Assembly (NCBI GenBank): GCA_018817425.1 | Contig: JAHITX010000020.1 | Coordinates: 17,024-81,023 of the forward strand | Source of the DNA: Pseudomonadota bacterium | GTDB taxonomy: Bacteria; Desulfobacterota; Desulfobacteria; Desulfobacterales; RPRI01 | DNA length: 64,000 bases | Reading direction: 5' to 3' | Shown: in pieces, positions 9,724 through 19,605 of the stretch | Numbering within the stretch: the stretch's first letter is position 1 | How the letters are laid out: each line of letters starts with the position of its first letter | The notes under the pieces: generated by a model | What the model was told of the DNA's origin: nothing | What the model saw: only the letters and a program-made list of their open reading frames with translations | The model's database searches: none | Program-made: the position numbers and the translations under genes

Positions 9724-10999
9724 TAACCATGGCCATTCCCATACCGCCGCCTATACACATGGAAATAAGCCCTGTAGAATATCCTTTTCTTTTCATCTGG
9801 TTCATTCCTGAAACCATTTGGCGAGCACCTGTGCAGCCAATGGGATGCCCCAAAGAAATGCCGCTTCCCAGTTCATTCGGTCTGTCATTATCAATACCAA
9901 GTTCGCGCATACAACCGATAGCCTGCGATGCAAATGCTTCATTTAATTCTATCATGTCAATATCATTTAATGTCATGGAGGCTAATTTCAATGCTTTTTT
10001 AATAGCAGGAACAGGCCCAAGTCCCATATATGCCGGATCAACACCACCGGATGCAAAAGACTTGACATAAACAATAGGTTCAAGTCCAAGCTCTTTGGCC
10101 TTATCAAGGCTCATCATAACAACTGCCGCAGCTCCGTCATTTATTCCCGAAGCATTTCCGGCTGTCACGGTTCCGTCTTTTTTGAATGCCGGTCTTAATT
10201 TTCCCATTTTTTCAACGCTTGTTTCCATTGGGCGCTCATCAGTATCAACTATAGTGTCACCTTTTCGCGTTTTTATCACAACAGGGGTTATTTCCTGGGC
10301 AAATATGCCGTTTTTTATTGCAGCCATAGCTCTTTCATGGCTGAGTGCGCCTAGTTGATCCTGCTCTTCTCTGCTGATCCCATACATAGCAGCAATATTT
10401 TCAGCGGTTAATCCCATATGATAGCCATAAAATATCTCATATAATCCATCCAAAACCATTAAATCCTGGATCTGGCCGTTTCCGGTAATTTCCATTCTGT
10501 AACCCCAGCGGGCTTTTGGAAGCGCCATCGGTACAAGGCTCATGTTTTCCTGTCCACCGGCTATTATGACATCGGCCTGTCCGGCCATTATGGAAGTTGC
10601 GCCCAAAGCAATCGCCCTAAGTCCTGAACTGCACACTTTATTAATAGTAAAGGCAGGAGTCTCCTTCGGAATACCACCACGTATCATTGATTGTCTTGCA
10701 GGATTTTGCCCCAATCCGGCCTGAAGCACATTTCCCATTATAACTTCATCAATTTCAATTGCTTGTTTTGAATCATCCCAATCAAAATATTTGCTTTCAA
10801 GCTCGGTTATACCTTTATCTTTCAATTTTTCCGGAGCATTATCTAATGTATTTGCTCCAACAACAGGCCTGAGCCCCGTTCTTTTAAGAGCATCTTTTAT
10901 AACCAGACCACCTAAATCAATAGCAGAAACATCTTTTAAGGTTCCACCAAATGACCCTACAGCAGTTCTTGCGCCTCCAACTATTACAACTTCTTTCAT
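9710..10999 (-). CDS. Acetyl-CoA C-acyltransferase (thiolase)
   Basis: 429 aa. Condensation or cleavage of acyl-CoA with acetyl-CoA is expected from the family. The active-site Cys123 is in [11 protein letters not shown]; the second half has [17 protein letters not shown] (catalytic His) and CIGGGMGMA (catalytic Cys). An extra segment of about 38 residues (43-80) interrupts the usual N-terminal region, which makes the protein longer than the standard ~393 aa. A strong aaggaggt ribosome-binding site precedes the ATG. Substrate chain length cannot be read from the sequence. Confidence 0.93.
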   Translation of the reverse strand: MKEVVIVGGARTAVGSFGGTLKDVSAIDLGGLVIKDALKRTGLRPVVGANTLDNAPEKLKDKGITELESKYFDWDDSKQAIEIDEVIMGNVLQAGLGQNPARQSMIRGGIPKETPAFTINKVCSSGLRAIALGATSIMAGQADVIIAGGQENMSLVPMALPKARWGYRMEITGNGQIQDLMVLDGLYEIFYGYHMGLTAENIAAMYGISREEQDQLGALSHERAMAAIKNGIFAQEITPVVIKTRKGDTIVDTDERPMETSVEKMGKLRPAFKKDGTVTAGNASGINDGAAAVVMMSLDKAKELGLEPIVYVKSFASGGVDPAYMGLGPVPAIKKALKLASMTLNDIDMIELNEAFASQAIGCMRELGIDNDRPNELGSGISLGHPIGCTGARQMVSGMNQMKRKGYSTGLISMCIGGGMGMAMVIERK

Positions 11000-11368
11000 A
11001 TCAAAAAACCTCCTGATTTTGACGGCTTAAAATAATGCAACCGTCAGGTTTTAAAGTACTATTTTTTTATTTAACAAGTTTATCAATTAATCATCAGAAA
11101 ATACCGTTTTATTAAAACGATTCATGCATCTTTGAAAAATTAAGCCGGAAGTTTATTACCACATAAGAAGATAAAAGGTCAATGATTAGAAGAAAATAAG
11201 AAATAATAATCCTGCCTGAATCATAACATTAAAATGAAACTTGCATTCCAATGCTGTATGCTATAAACTCTGTACATTGTTCACTATAATGGAGAGTTAA
11301 AAACTCAGATATATATAAAATCAAATCGTATATATCAACAACACTTAAATTTTTCATCTGACTAAACA
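11000..11368. promoter_or_regulatory. Divergent promoter region, thiolase / prsK
   Basis: 369 bp between divergently transcribed genes. An inverted repeat TGACGG...CCGTCA (11020-11025 and 11041-11046) lies just upstream of the thiolase gene and could be an operator for a TetR/FadR-type repressor (inference). A perfect palindrome CGTTTTATTAAAACG is at 11105-11119. No confident -35/-10 boxes were assigned for prsK. Confidence 0.4.
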
Positions 11369-13474
11369 ATGTTTAACATAACTATCTCATATATTGCAGC
11401 TGCGGTAGCAGCAGGAATTGCGCTTCTTGCGCTGTGGCGGGAACCTCGCTCTTTTATTCATCGTATTTTTGCAGCAGGCATGATTTTATGTTCAGTAAAT
11501 GCTGCATTAACCGGGGTTCTTTTCCAGTCATTATCTATAGATAATTTTTTAATACGACAGCAATTCCAGTCAATAACCGCTTCATTTCTGCCATCTGTCT
11601 GGCTTCTTTTCAGCATAAGCTTTGCCAGGGCTAATTATATGGAACAGATATCAAAATGGAAATGGGTCATTATTTCATTTTTTATTCTGCCTGTATTAAT
11701 AGCCATTTTTTTCAGAGACTCCTTCTTTTCGGGAGAACCCGTTTTAACAAAAACCTCCGAACTTTTTATCGCAATCGGAAGATCAGGATATATATGGCAT
11801 CTTATCTGGATATTATCTGCAATCCTGATTCTGATGAATTTTGAAAAAACATTCCGACATGCCACAGGTCATATACGCTGGCAAACCAAATTCATGTTTC
11901 TCGGCCTGGGAGCTATAATAGGAATACGTCTTTTCACTTACAGCTATGTACTGCTTTTCAAAGGTGTAACTACAGGTCTTTATGTTATTAATCAAGGAGC
12001 TCTTCTTGTAGCCGCAATCCTTATTTTACGGTCACTATTACGTGGGAAACCTCTTAATGCCAGTATCCAGCTTTCCCATCAGCTTTTATATAATTCATTT
12101 ACAATGCTTATCGCAGGCATCTACTTTATATTAGTAGGAGCTCTAACATGGCTTTCCGTTCATTTTGCATGGTTAGATAATACTTATCTAATAATATTTT
12201 TTGCATTTACAGCTTTATTAATAATATTAAGTCTGCTTCTTTCAGACCGTCTGCGGGTAAAGAGAAAACGTTTCATAAGCCGTCATTTCAAACGACCCCA
12301 GTATGACTACCGGAAAATCTGGGGAGATTTTACAAACAGAACCGCTTCTGTTACACAAACAAAAGATCTTTGCAGCATTATTGTAAACATGGTTTCTGAA
12401 ACTATGGAGATTCTATCCGTAAGCATCTGGATAGTTGACGATAAACAGGAAAGAATGTCTTTAGAAGGTTCAACAGTATTTACGGATGCAAAAGCAGATT
12501 CAATGAGTTTTTCAGGTTATAATATAGCCGATCTTACCCGAACAATGGAAGAACAGTCTGTTTTGCTTGATCTTAAAGGAAATACAGCCGGCTGGGTGAA
12601 GTCTCTAAACCGCATCTATGATGCAGAAACTCGCGAATCGCGCATAAGATACTGTGTCCCGCTAAATGCCGCAGGTCAACTTATCGGGATTATGACGTTA
12701 AGCGAAAAAGTTTTTTATGAGCCCCTTTCTTTTGAAGAAACCGAGCTTGTTAGAACCATTGGCGATCAGGCGGCTGCTATTTTGCAAAACTTGAGGCTTT
12801 CGGAACATCTTCGCAAAGTAAAAGAACTAGAGGCATTCCAGGCCATGTCTGCTTTTTTTATGCATGACCTGAAAAATCTTGCGACAAAACTTTCTCTTGT
12901 AACACAGAACCTGCCTGTTCTTATAGATAATCCTGAGTTTCGTGCCGATGCTCTTAAAACAATTTCACAAAGCGTATTAAAGATAAACAGCATGAGCAGC
13001 CGCCTCTCTCTTTTAAGCCAAAAGCTGGAACTTTATGTACAAAAGACTGATCTTAATGAGATGATTACATCTGCAGTATCTGATATAAAAGGATATACCC
13101 AAGCGTCTGTTTTGCAAAATTTAAACAATGTTCCTTTGGTTTTTATAGATCCTGAACAAATTAATAAAGTACTCGAAAATCTTCTTATGAATGCCTGTGA
13201 TGCCATAGAACAGGATGGAAAAATTATAGTTGAAACTGCCAGTCAAGAAAATTGGGTGCAGATCTCTATCTATGACAATGGCTGCGGAATGTCTGAGGAA
13301 TTTATAGCAAATGATCTGTTCCGGCCTTTCAGGACAACAAAAAAGCAAGGCATGGGAATCGGTTTGTTTCACTGTAAAACAATTGTTGAAGCTCATGGTG
13401 GCAGGATAGAGGTTGAAAGCAAAGAAAATAAATGGTCAATGTTTAGGGTGTTTTTGCCGATAAGCAGTAAATAA
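11369..13474 (+). CDS. prsK: PEP-CTERM-system-type histidine kinase PrsK
   Basis: 701 aa. The N-terminal ~290 residues form a multi-pass membrane domain of about eight hydrophobic segments. A GAF-like domain follows (about 335-475), then a dimerisation region with phospho-acceptor His499 in FFMHDLKN, and a C-terminal HATPase with DNGCGMS and GMGIGLF. This layout is diagnostic of PrsK, the sensor that pairs with PrsR in exosortase/PEP-CTERM and exopolysaccharide systems. prsR starts 57 bp downstream on the same strand. No exosortase, PEP-CTERM protein or polysaccharide gene is visible in the window, so its targets lie elsewhere. Confidence 0.88.
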   Translation: MFNITISYIAAAVAAGIALLALWREPRSFIHRIFAAGMILCSVNAALTGVLFQSLSIDNFLIRQQFQSITASFLPSVWLLFSISFARANYMEQISKWKWVIISFFILPVLIAIFFRDSFFSGEPVLTKTSELFIAIGRSGYIWHLIWILSAILILMNFEKTFRHATGHIRWQTKFMFLGLGAIIGIRLFTYSYVLLFKGVTTGLYVINQGALLVAAILILRSLLRGKPLNASIQLSHQLLYNSFTMLIAGIYFILVGALTWLSVHFAWLDNTYLIIFFAFTALLIILSLLLSDRLRVKRKRFISRHFKRPQYDYRKIWGDFTNRTASVTQTKDLCSIIVNMVSETMEILSVSIWIVDDKQERMSLEGSTVFTDAKADSMSFSGYNIADLTRTMEEQSVLLDLKGNTAGWVKSLNRIYDAETRESRIRYCVPLNAAGQLIGIMTLSEKVFYEPLSFEETELVRTIGDQAAAILQNLRLSEHLRKVKELEAFQAMSAFFMHDLKNLATKLSLVTQNLPVLIDNPEFRADALKTISQSVLKINSMSSRLSLLSQKLELYVQKTDLNEMITSAVSDIKGYTQASVLQNLNNVPLVFIDPEQINKVLENLLMNACDAIEQDGKIIVETASQENWVQISIYDNGCGMSEEFIANDLFRPFRTTKKQGMGIGLFHCKTIVEAHGGRIEVESKENKWSMFRVFLPISSK

Positions 13475-13531
13475 AGATAAACGGTTCATATATTGTCAAG
13501 AGATATAAGTCACAATATTTAAGGACAAGGG

Positions 13532-14890
13532 ATGAAAAAACCAAAAATATTGATAGTAGATGATGATGAAGATTTGAGAACACAGATGAAGTGGGCTTTG
13601 GCCAACGACTACAGGGTTTTTCTGGCCGAAGATCGAAAGAGCGCTCTTGCTGTATTTAAAAAGGAAACCCCATCTGTTATTACACTTGATCTGGGATTGC
13701 CTCCACATCCTGCAGGTGTGGAAGAGGGCTTTCTGACCTTGTCTGAAATCCTTGCCGAAAACAGACAGCTCAAGGTAATTATCATTACCGGACGCGGAGA
13801 AAAAGAAAACGCCCTGCGTGCTGTAGCACAAGGTGCATATGATTTTTTCTACAAACCGATACAAATAGATGAACTTAAGATTGTTTTAAAACGCGCTTTT
13901 TATGTATCTCATCTTGAACAGGAACAACGTATTCTACAAAGCCGGTTGAGCGGCAACTCCTTTGAAGGCATGCTGGGCACCTGCCCCCAAATAATGGAAG
14001 TGTTTTCAATAATAAAAAAGGTGTCAACAACAGATGCTCCTGTTCTTGTAACAGGAGAAAGCGGTACGGGCAAGGAACTGGTCGCCCGTGCTATTCACAG
14101 TCTTAGTTACCGCAAATCTAATTCTTTTATTGCTATTAACTGCGGCGCCATACCTGAAAATCTTCTTGAAAGTGAGCTTTTCGGACATGAAAAGGGATCT
14201 TTCACAGGTGCTCATACGCAACGTAAAGGCCGTATTGAAATGGCTGAAGGTGGTACCCTGTTTTTAGATGAAATAGGCGAACTTCCGCTCTCTCTTCAAG
14301 TTAAACTTCTGCGATTCCTTCAGGAAAAAGTTATCGAACGAGTAGGAGGAAGGGAAGTAATTGAAGTTGATACCCGTGTTCTTTCTGCTACAAACCGCGA
14401 TCTGGAAGAGGCAATGAAAGATGGAAGTTTCAGAAATGATCTATATTATCGTCTGGGAGTAATTTCAATATCCCTTCCTCCTTTAAGAGAAAGAAAAGGA
14501 GATGTGTTGCTTTTGGCTAAAGCTTTTCTTGAGCGATATACAGATGAAAACAGAAAAAAAATAAAAGGTTACACATCTGAGGCAATCAATGCTATTTTGC
14601 AATATGAATGGCCGGGAAATATCAGAGAACTTGAAAACCGAATAAAACGTGCCGTTATAATGGCTGAAGGCGGTAAAATAAGCCCTGAAGATCTTGAGAT
14701 GACAACTTCTGCACCTGCTAAATTTGAAGGTATGGGGCTCAAGGAAGCACGCGAAGCTTTAGAAAAAGAACTAATTTTAAAAGCACTTTTCAAAAACAAC
14801 AGCAATCTGACAAAAGCTGCTTCCGAGCTTGGCATAAGCCGCCCGACTTTATATGATCTTATGGAAAAGTTTGAAATCCCGAAAGAATAG
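13532..14890 (+). CDS. prsR: Sigma-54-dependent response regulator PrsR
   Basis: 452 aa. The receiver domain (1-120) has Asp53 in TLDLGLPPH, the family-typical DLGLPP signature. The AAA+ activator domain has Walker A GESGTGKEL, the sigma-54 contact loop GSFTGA (Ser in place of the usual first Ala) and GGTLFLDEIGELP. A Fis-type HTH (LTKAASELGISRPTLYD) closes the protein. It should activate RpoN-dependent promoters upon phosphorylation by PrsK. It converges with gspN, with a 142-bp hairpin repeat between the stop codons. Confidence 0.92.
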   Translation: MKKPKILIVDDDEDLRTQMKWALANDYRVFLAEDRKSALAVFKKETPSVITLDLGLPPHPAGVEEGFLTLSEILAENRQLKVIIITGRGEKENALRAVAQGAYDFFYKPIQIDELKIVLKRAFYVSHLEQEQRILQSRLSGNSFEGMLGTCPQIMEVFSIIKKVSTTDAPVLVTGESGTGKELVARAIHSLSYRKSNSFIAINCGAIPENLLESELFGHEKGSFTGAHTQRKGRIEMAEGGTLFLDEIGELPLSLQVKLLRFLQEKVIERVGGREVIEVDTRVLSATNRDLEEAMKDGSFRNDLYYRLGVISISLPPLRERKGDVLLLAKAFLERYTDENRKKIKGYTSEAINAILQYEWPGNIRELENRIKRAVIMAEGGKISPEDLEMTTSAPAKFEGMGLKEAREALEKELILKALFKNNSNLTKAASELGISRPTLYDLMEKFEIPKE

Positions 14891-14902
14891 CATCTTTCAT
14901 CT

Positions 14903-15045
14903 GAGCCACTTTCAAAACGTTTCAGTTTGGTCAAGCTCAAGGCGGGAGAAAATTTCAACCGCAGGGATACATTGAGTATTTCGAGGATTGAAATTTGAGC
15001 CCAACGCTTAAGATCGGCCAAAATGGGGCGTTTTGAAACTGGCTC
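14903..15045 (+). repeat. 142-bp hairpin element, copy 1
   Basis: Terminal inverted repeats GAGCCACTTTCAAAACG / CGTTTTGAAACTGGCTC bound a 143-bp element with an inner stem AAATTTCAA / TTGAAATTT. The 4-bp sequence ATCT directly flanks both ends (14899-14902 and 15046-15049), consistent with a target duplication. It lies between the convergent prsR and gspN genes, where it may also terminate transcription from both sides, and its right end contributes the gspN stop codon. Confidence 0.9.
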
Positions 15046-15802
15046 ATCTAATTACATAATAACCGGGTGAGACCCTGTATTTTTCAAGAGCTTCAAGATA
15101 TGACGGTTTCATATCAGAAGAAGAATTCACCATTATCTCCATTTTCAAATCTCTTTTATTTCCTTTTATATAACCTTTGGCCCTGGCATATATTCCATTC
15201 CCTTCCATTGCCAAAGATTTTACGGTAATTAATCCATTCTCCTCAAACATTTCTCCACGCATTTTTTTAAACAAATCAAACGGAATAAGTCCGATACTTT
15301 TTATATCTGCATTATTTAAAGAAAACTTAATATTACTTTTATCTTTTATTTTCAAAAAATCAAAATTAATATCTCCTGTACCACTGATTCCATATAACTT
15401 TTCAACTACAGGCAAATCTTTAATATCAATACCACTTCCCTTAATTCGTGCAACAAGGCCGGTACCTTTTTTAAAACCGATATTTCCATCAACATCTCCT
15501 TTATTGATATTGCAATGAATATCTATCTTCGGAGATAATTTTAAAAAAGAGGCAAAATTTATTCCGGCTTTTAAATTATTTATTACTAAAATCAAAGTAC
15601 CATCAGTACTGCTTATCTGAACATTTTGTTTTTTTATGCTATAAAAAAGTCCTTTTTCAAAACTATCCAAATCTATAATAATGTTATATCTTTTAAGAGA
15701 GTTTGAGATATAGTCCGACACAAATTTATTGGGAATTGCAATTATCCATAGCCCCCAAAAGACAAAGAATACAACTGCAATAAAAAAAGCTGCTTTTTTC
15801 AT
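15044..15802 (-). CDS. gspN: Type II secretion system protein GspN
   Basis: 252 aa with one N-terminal membrane helix (about residues 5-24) and a beta-rich periplasmic region (LxxGINFASFLKLSPKIDI, GDINFDFLKI) typical of GspN/AsmA-like proteins. It is the last gene of the gsp operon, following gspM. The stop TGA (15046-15044) is formed by the end of the adjacent 142-bp repeat, so the natural C-terminus may have been replaced or trimmed by that insertion. Confidence 0.75.
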   Translation of the reverse strand: MKKAAFFIAVVFFVFWGLWIIAIPNKFVSDYISNSLKRYNIIIDLDSFEKGLFYSIKKQNVQISSTDGTLILVINNLKAGINFASFLKLSPKIDIHCNINKGDVDGNIGFKKGTGLVARIKGSGIDIKDLPVVEKLYGISGTGDINFDFLKIKDKSNIKFSLNNADIKSIGLIPFDLFKKMRGEMFEENGLITVKSLAMEGNGIYARAKGYIKGNKRDLKMEIMVNSSSDMKPSYLEALEKYRVSPGYYVIR

Positions 15803-15839
15803 TTTTAGTTAAACTTGTTATCCGTTAAATATGAGCTAT

Positions 15840-16388
15840 TCAAACTTTTTCGGTAAATAATGATATACTCATGGAAATATCTAAAAGTTCAGGGAATGCA
15901 AATGATTTTTTTATAGATGCTTTATTTATCTTAAGAAGCATAGGCACATTTTCAATTTTATAAAAAATATTTACCAGTTCATTGAGACTGACCTGTTCTA
16001 TCATAACCTCAGCGCTTTTTTCATTCATCCTGCCCTCTATTTCTCTATCTTCCAAACTTTTTATAGATTTTATTTTCCCTTGAATACCAAGCGGCAAGAA
16101 TACTTCATCTAAAGCATGAATAATACTGTCGGCCTTTGACAAAGATCTTTTGTTTTCAATAGCACTTATGTGCACATTCAGCTTCTTGTATTCATCGCTT
16201 AAGGTATAAAAACCATTTTGCCTTATTTTTAGAGCTGATAGTTCTTTTTCTGCTTTTTTATTAAGCATGTGCATAGGAATAGTAAGAAGAAAAAAACACA
16301 GAAGAAGAAATAGTATAATAATATCATTACGCGAATATGTTCTACTGATATGTTGCGATAATTTTTCCGGGATTTGCCTTAAGTCCAT
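15840..16388 (-). CDS. gspM: Type II secretion system protein GspM-like
   Basis: 182 aa. A short cytoplasmic N-terminus is followed by a single hydrophobic helix (about 27-44), a coiled-coil stretch and a ferredoxin-like C-terminal part, which is the usual layout of the GspM/PilO family. It begins 2 bp after gspL ends, in the operon position expected for gspM. GspM partners GspL in the inner-membrane platform. The call rests on position and topology more than on sequence motifs. Confidence 0.7.
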   Translation of the reverse strand: MDLRQIPEKLSQHISRTYSRNDIIILFLLLCFFLLTIPMHMLNKKAEKELSALKIRQNGFYTLSDEYKKLNVHISAIENKRSLSKADSIIHALDEVFLPLGIQGKIKSIKSLEDREIEGRMNEKSAEVMIEQVSLNELVNIFYKIENVPMLLKINKASIKKSFAFPELLDISMSISLFTEKV

Positions 16389-16390
16389 TT

Positions 16391-17503
16391 TTATTCAGGC
16401 CTTTCTTTAGCAACAACAGTAAAGAAAACATTTCCGTCGGTTGCCGGTTTAATATCTGTGATCAAAACATCTGATAAGTATTTTGAGTACTTCCCCCTGG
16501 CCTTGTCAACAACTTCCATTGAAACTGCTTCGGCCTTCATTTTAATAAATTCTTTTTCGAACCAGATTTCATTATAAATAACTCCTCCTATTTGTTCCTG
16601 AGAAAGTTTTAGAAGAAAATCGATGGGATTTACTCCTGTTAAGGCATCACTCTTTTTTTTCATCTCTTTGATATGAGATTTTAACTGATATACTTCATTA
16701 ACTATTTTCTTTTCTTCTGGAAACAAAGCTGCATACATGTTCCTTAAACTTTTCTTCTGTGAAGAAATATCTTTATTTGTTATTGTCAGATTGATAACAA
16801 TGTTGGCATTAATAATAAATGCCAGTAAAAAACTTAAAACCACTGTTTTTTTCAGGATACGTTTTCTTCTGGCAATATCTTTTGTATAGGCTAAAGGGCC
16901 GGATCTTAAATTTATGGTCGGGTGAAAAAGTTCATTTGCTGCTGAACCTGTTCTGTCAATTTCTTCCTTATTTTCCTTACTTGCGAGGCGTTCAACAAAA
17001 AAAAGTGTGTCTTCACCCATTTGAATGATATTAGCAAGATCTATTGATGTTATAATGCGTGGATCAATATTTTTCAGAGAAAGCTTTTCAATTACAGCAT
17101 TAATGCAGCTTTTATCGGCATAAACTACCAGTATATCAAATCCGGAATCGGTGTTTTTAAGAACAACTGTTTCAAAAACAATATCTTCAGGGTCACCACC
17201 TTCAATAAGGCTTCCAAGTTCTAAAGGAATTGCTTTACCCAATTTTTCCTTATCTGAATATGGAAGATTAATTATCCTGAAATTTAATAACTCCATGGGA
17301 ATACTCAGATAAAAATCATTGATATCCTCTAAATTCTCATCGGATGAATATTCAAGTGTTTTTTCAAGCTCAATTTTTCCGGAATTCTCTTTAAAAATAT
17401 AAACAAGAGTATTATCCTGCCATTTCTCACTTTCATCCTGTTTTATGCAAAAAGTAGAAATAGAACCGCCCGGATGAATATCAATAAAACCGATTTTTTT
17501 CAT
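16391..17503 (-). CDS. gspL: Type II secretion system protein GspL (PilM/actin-like)
   Basis: 370 aa from ATG 17503, which is preceded by TTGGAG at good spacing. A longer frame reading into the 142-bp repeat (to 17578) is rejected because its first residues are repeat-derived. The N-terminal cytoplasmic half resembles the actin-like GspL/PilM fold. A single membrane helix (KKTVVLSFLLAFIINANIVI) precedes a periplasmic ferredoxin-like domain. It recruits the GspE ATPase to the membrane. The gap to gspK is filled by repeat copy 2. Confidence 0.8.
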   Translation of the reverse strand: MKKIGFIDIHPGGSISTFCIKQDESEKWQDNTLVYIFKENSGKIELEKTLEYSSDENLEDINDFYLSIPMELLNFRIINLPYSDKEKLGKAIPLELGSLIEGGDPEDIVFETVVLKNTDSGFDILVVYADKSCINAVIEKLSLKNIDPRIITSIDLANIIQMGEDTLFFVERLASKENKEEIDRTGSAANELFHPTINLRSGPLAYTKDIARRKRILKKTVVLSFLLAFIINANIVINLTITNKDISSQKKSLRNMYAALFPEEKKIVNEVYQLKSHIKEMKKKSDALTGVNPIDFLLKLSQEQIGGVIYNEIWFEKEFIKMKAEAVSMEVVDKARGKYSKYLSDVLITDIKPATDGNVFFTVVAKERPE

Positions 17504-17520
17504 AATGCTCCAATTTGCAT

Positions 17521-17664
17521 GAGAGCCACTTTCAAAACGTTTCAGTTTGGTCAAGCTCAAGGCGGGTGAAAATTTCAACCACAGGAATACATTGAGTATT
17601 TCGAGGATTGAAATTTGAGCCCAACGCAGAGATCGGCCAAAATGGGGCGTTTTGAAACTGGCTC
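17521..17664 (+). repeat. 142-bp hairpin element, copy 2
   Basis: 144-bp copy with the same ends as the other copies and an inner stem of TTTCAA / TTGAAA type. It lies between gspK and gspL inside the secretion operon, so transcription must pass through it unless an internal promoter exists. The flanking bases GCAT and ATGA do not form an obvious target duplication. Confidence 0.9.
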
Positions 17665-17697
17665 ATGATTATAGCGTTATTCACGATTTGGCTATTT

Positions 17698-18609
17698 TCA
17701 CCTTTCACACCAGTATTTGGTTAATAATTTATCGCCTTTATTTTCCACAACACATTCTATGATTCTCTTTATCTTATTATCCTCTGCCAAAGATGTTATT
17801 TTAAAATTTACGGCTTTTACTATAAGCATACCGAGAAGTGACTGCCCCAAAGAACCTTCAAAACCTGCTATTTTAACCAGATCACTTGGAGTTTCCAGAG
17901 GCTCAAGACCTCTGTACTTTATAATTCTTTCTGCAAGATCTTTTGTAATTTCAGCATTAAGGGCCATAATTACCGGCAATGATGCGCTATTGATATTTAT
18001 AATATTAGATGTAACACCTTCAGCACCATATACAGTAATAAAAGGCTTTAATACTTCGTACGTTTTAGAATCCATTCCATTTATAAGTTTTAGCTCATCA
18101 ATGCTGTCCAGATAAGCATTTTTAGCACCCTGCTCGGATCTTCCCATCCTTGATTCGCTGTCAGGATCTATCCAGTCAGCAACCCTGTATGCAACTTGCT
18201 CATCAAGCTTTATATTTTTCAAAAGCCTTTTAAATGAATCTATTGAAGATTCATTAGTAGTTCCATTAGGCCAGACAATACTGTTTACATTAAATTTTGC
18301 GTTCTCATCCTCAACATTCACAAAAACCTTGCCGCCGGACCCATCGGCGTTTTCACCAAATATGTTTCCCAAAGGAACCTCATATTTACCCGGATATGTA
18401 TATGCATAACGTGACTGATTATCTTTAATTATTTTTTTAACAATAGTAATTCCTGATTTGGCAGTCAACGAAAGTTGGCGGCTGATTCTCCAGTTATTTA
18501 AAATTGCATTGGTTGAATATACTTCATGCACAAATTCAACAACCATTGTTGTCATTATCGCAAGGATCATCAGCGTCAGTATAAGAGCCATCCCCTTATT
18601 AGAAGCCAT
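17698..18609 (-). CDS. gspK: Type II secretion minor pseudopilin GspK
   Basis: 303 aa. The short leader MASNKG precedes a hydrophobic helix (MALILTLMILAIMTTMVVEF), which has no Glu5 after the cleavage site, as is usual for GspK. The large globular domain contains DENAKFNVN, WIDPDSE and an ININSA helix-hairpin-helix-like region (SLPVIMALNAEITKDLAERII). GspK caps the pseudopilus tip with GspI and GspJ. The gspJ and gspK frames overlap by 1 nt. Confidence 0.88.
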   Translation of the reverse strand: MASNKGMALILTLMILAIMTTMVVEFVHEVYSTNAILNNWRISRQLSLTAKSGITIVKKIIKDNQSRYAYTYPGKYEVPLGNIFGENADGSGGKVFVNVEDENAKFNVNSIVWPNGTTNESSIDSFKRLLKNIKLDEQVAYRVADWIDPDSESRMGRSEQGAKNAYLDSIDELKLINGMDSKTYEVLKPFITVYGAEGVTSNIININSASLPVIMALNAEITKDLAERIIKYRGLEPLETPSDLVKIAGFEGSLGQSLLGMLIVKAVNFKITSLAEDNKIKRIIECVVENKGDKLLTKYWCER

Positions 18610-19247
18610 TATAAGTTCTTCCCTATTCTGGGTTTTGCTATATCGGAAATCACATAAAGTCTGCCGGTATTATCCCGTGTTTCTTTATTTGAAATATAAA
18701 ACGTAACTAAAATCCTTATCTCGTTCGGAACATTTTTTGTCAATGCGCTGTCCCATGTTTTTACCCAGCGATTCCCATATTTGCACTCTACGGTAAAAGA
18801 TTGAACATCTTCTATCATATCAATTTTATTGCTTTGTGTTTTTTGATATAAATCCGGTTGTAAAAAAGCCGATTTTATTTCTTTTGTTATGATCAATCTG
18901 CCATCTCTCTCTTCCGTGGTATAGTTTATTTTAGCCATACCGTTTGTTAAAGGAGATAATGAGCTCATGGTAAGCCGGGAGGCCTGGTGGCCATAATAAT
19001 CTCTGTCATCCATCCTGAACACAGTGTAGCTGTTATCACGAGAATAAATTACGGATTCTATCTCTCTTTTTAATATATCAACGAAAGCACGGGATTCCTG
19101 AAGTTTAAGCAAGGTTCCATCAACGGCTGCAAGCGCTTTGTGAGAAAGAAAAAAGGTATTATAAAGAGCTGTGAGCACCACAGACAATATGGCTATCGAT
19201 ATCAGGATTTCTAATAATGTAAATCCATTAATCCTTGATTCTTTCAC
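18609..19247 (-). CDS. gspJ: Type II secretion minor pseudopilin GspJ
   Basis: 212 aa with the prepilin signature KESRINGFTLLEILISIAIL: Gly before Phe, Glu at mature position 5, then a hydrophobic helix. The globular part is of GspJ type (LKREIESVIY, LITKEIKSAFLQ, FYISN). It forms the tip complex with GspI and GspK. It follows gspI by about 19 bp. Confidence 0.88.
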   Translation of the reverse strand: MKESRINGFTLLEILISIAILSVVLTALYNTFFLSHKALAAVDGTLLKLQESRAFVDILKREIESVIYSRDNSYTVFRMDDRDYYGHQASRLTMSSLSPLTNGMAKINYTTEERDGRLIITKEIKSAFLQPDLYQKTQSNKIDMIEDVQSFTVECKYGNRWVKTWDSALTKNVPNEIRILVTFYISNKETRDNTGRLYVISDIAKPRIGKNL

Positions 19248-19266
19248 CTTACCCCTTTCTCTATAA

Positions 19267-19605
19267 CTATCTTTTTCCGGTTATTATTTCAGATAGTATA
19301 AGTTTTTCTTTCCCACTTATTACAGTTACTCCGATTTCCAGCATACCCGGAAATGTTGAATCCGACACCCTGGTTTCATATTGAATGTCGGAAAAAGGTT
19401 TAGGAAAATTTCCGCGATCTTCGGAAGGATTCTTCTCCATTTCATAGATCTTCTCATGTGCTAACCTATCGATAGTAGTTAAGACTATCTGCTTCTCAGC
19501 TACACCGAGATGGTAATTAAGGGAAGAAATCAGGGTAAAAAGAAGTCCTCCTATAATTGCGAGGCTTATCATGATTTCAAGGAAAGTGAACCCTTTGTGC
19601 ATCAT
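19267..19605 (-). CDS. gspI: Type II secretion minor pseudopilin GspI
   Basis: 112 aa. The leader MMHKG is followed by FTFLEIMISLAIIGGLLF, a canonical prepilin N-terminus, and a small domain ending in LILSEIITGKR. The ATG overlaps the gspH stop (TGATG), so translation is coupled. GspI nucleates the pseudopilus tip with GspJ and GspK. Confidence 0.87.
   Translation of the reverse strand: MMHKGFTFLEIMISLAIIGGLLFTLISSLNYHLGVAEKQIVLTTIDRLAHEKIYEMEKNPSEDRGNFPKPFSDIQYETRVSDSTFPGMLEIGVTVISGKEKLILSEIITGKR

Noticed and set aside
14569..15021. 150-codon minus-strand frame across the prsR end and repeat copy 1
   Set aside because: Lies antisense to prsR and starts in the repeat; its N-terminal peptide is the same repeat-derived string seen before gspL.
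17504..17578. N-terminal extension of gspL into repeat copy 2
   Set aside because: The extra residues are repeat translation; ATG 17503 has a proper ribosome-binding site and family-like N-terminus.
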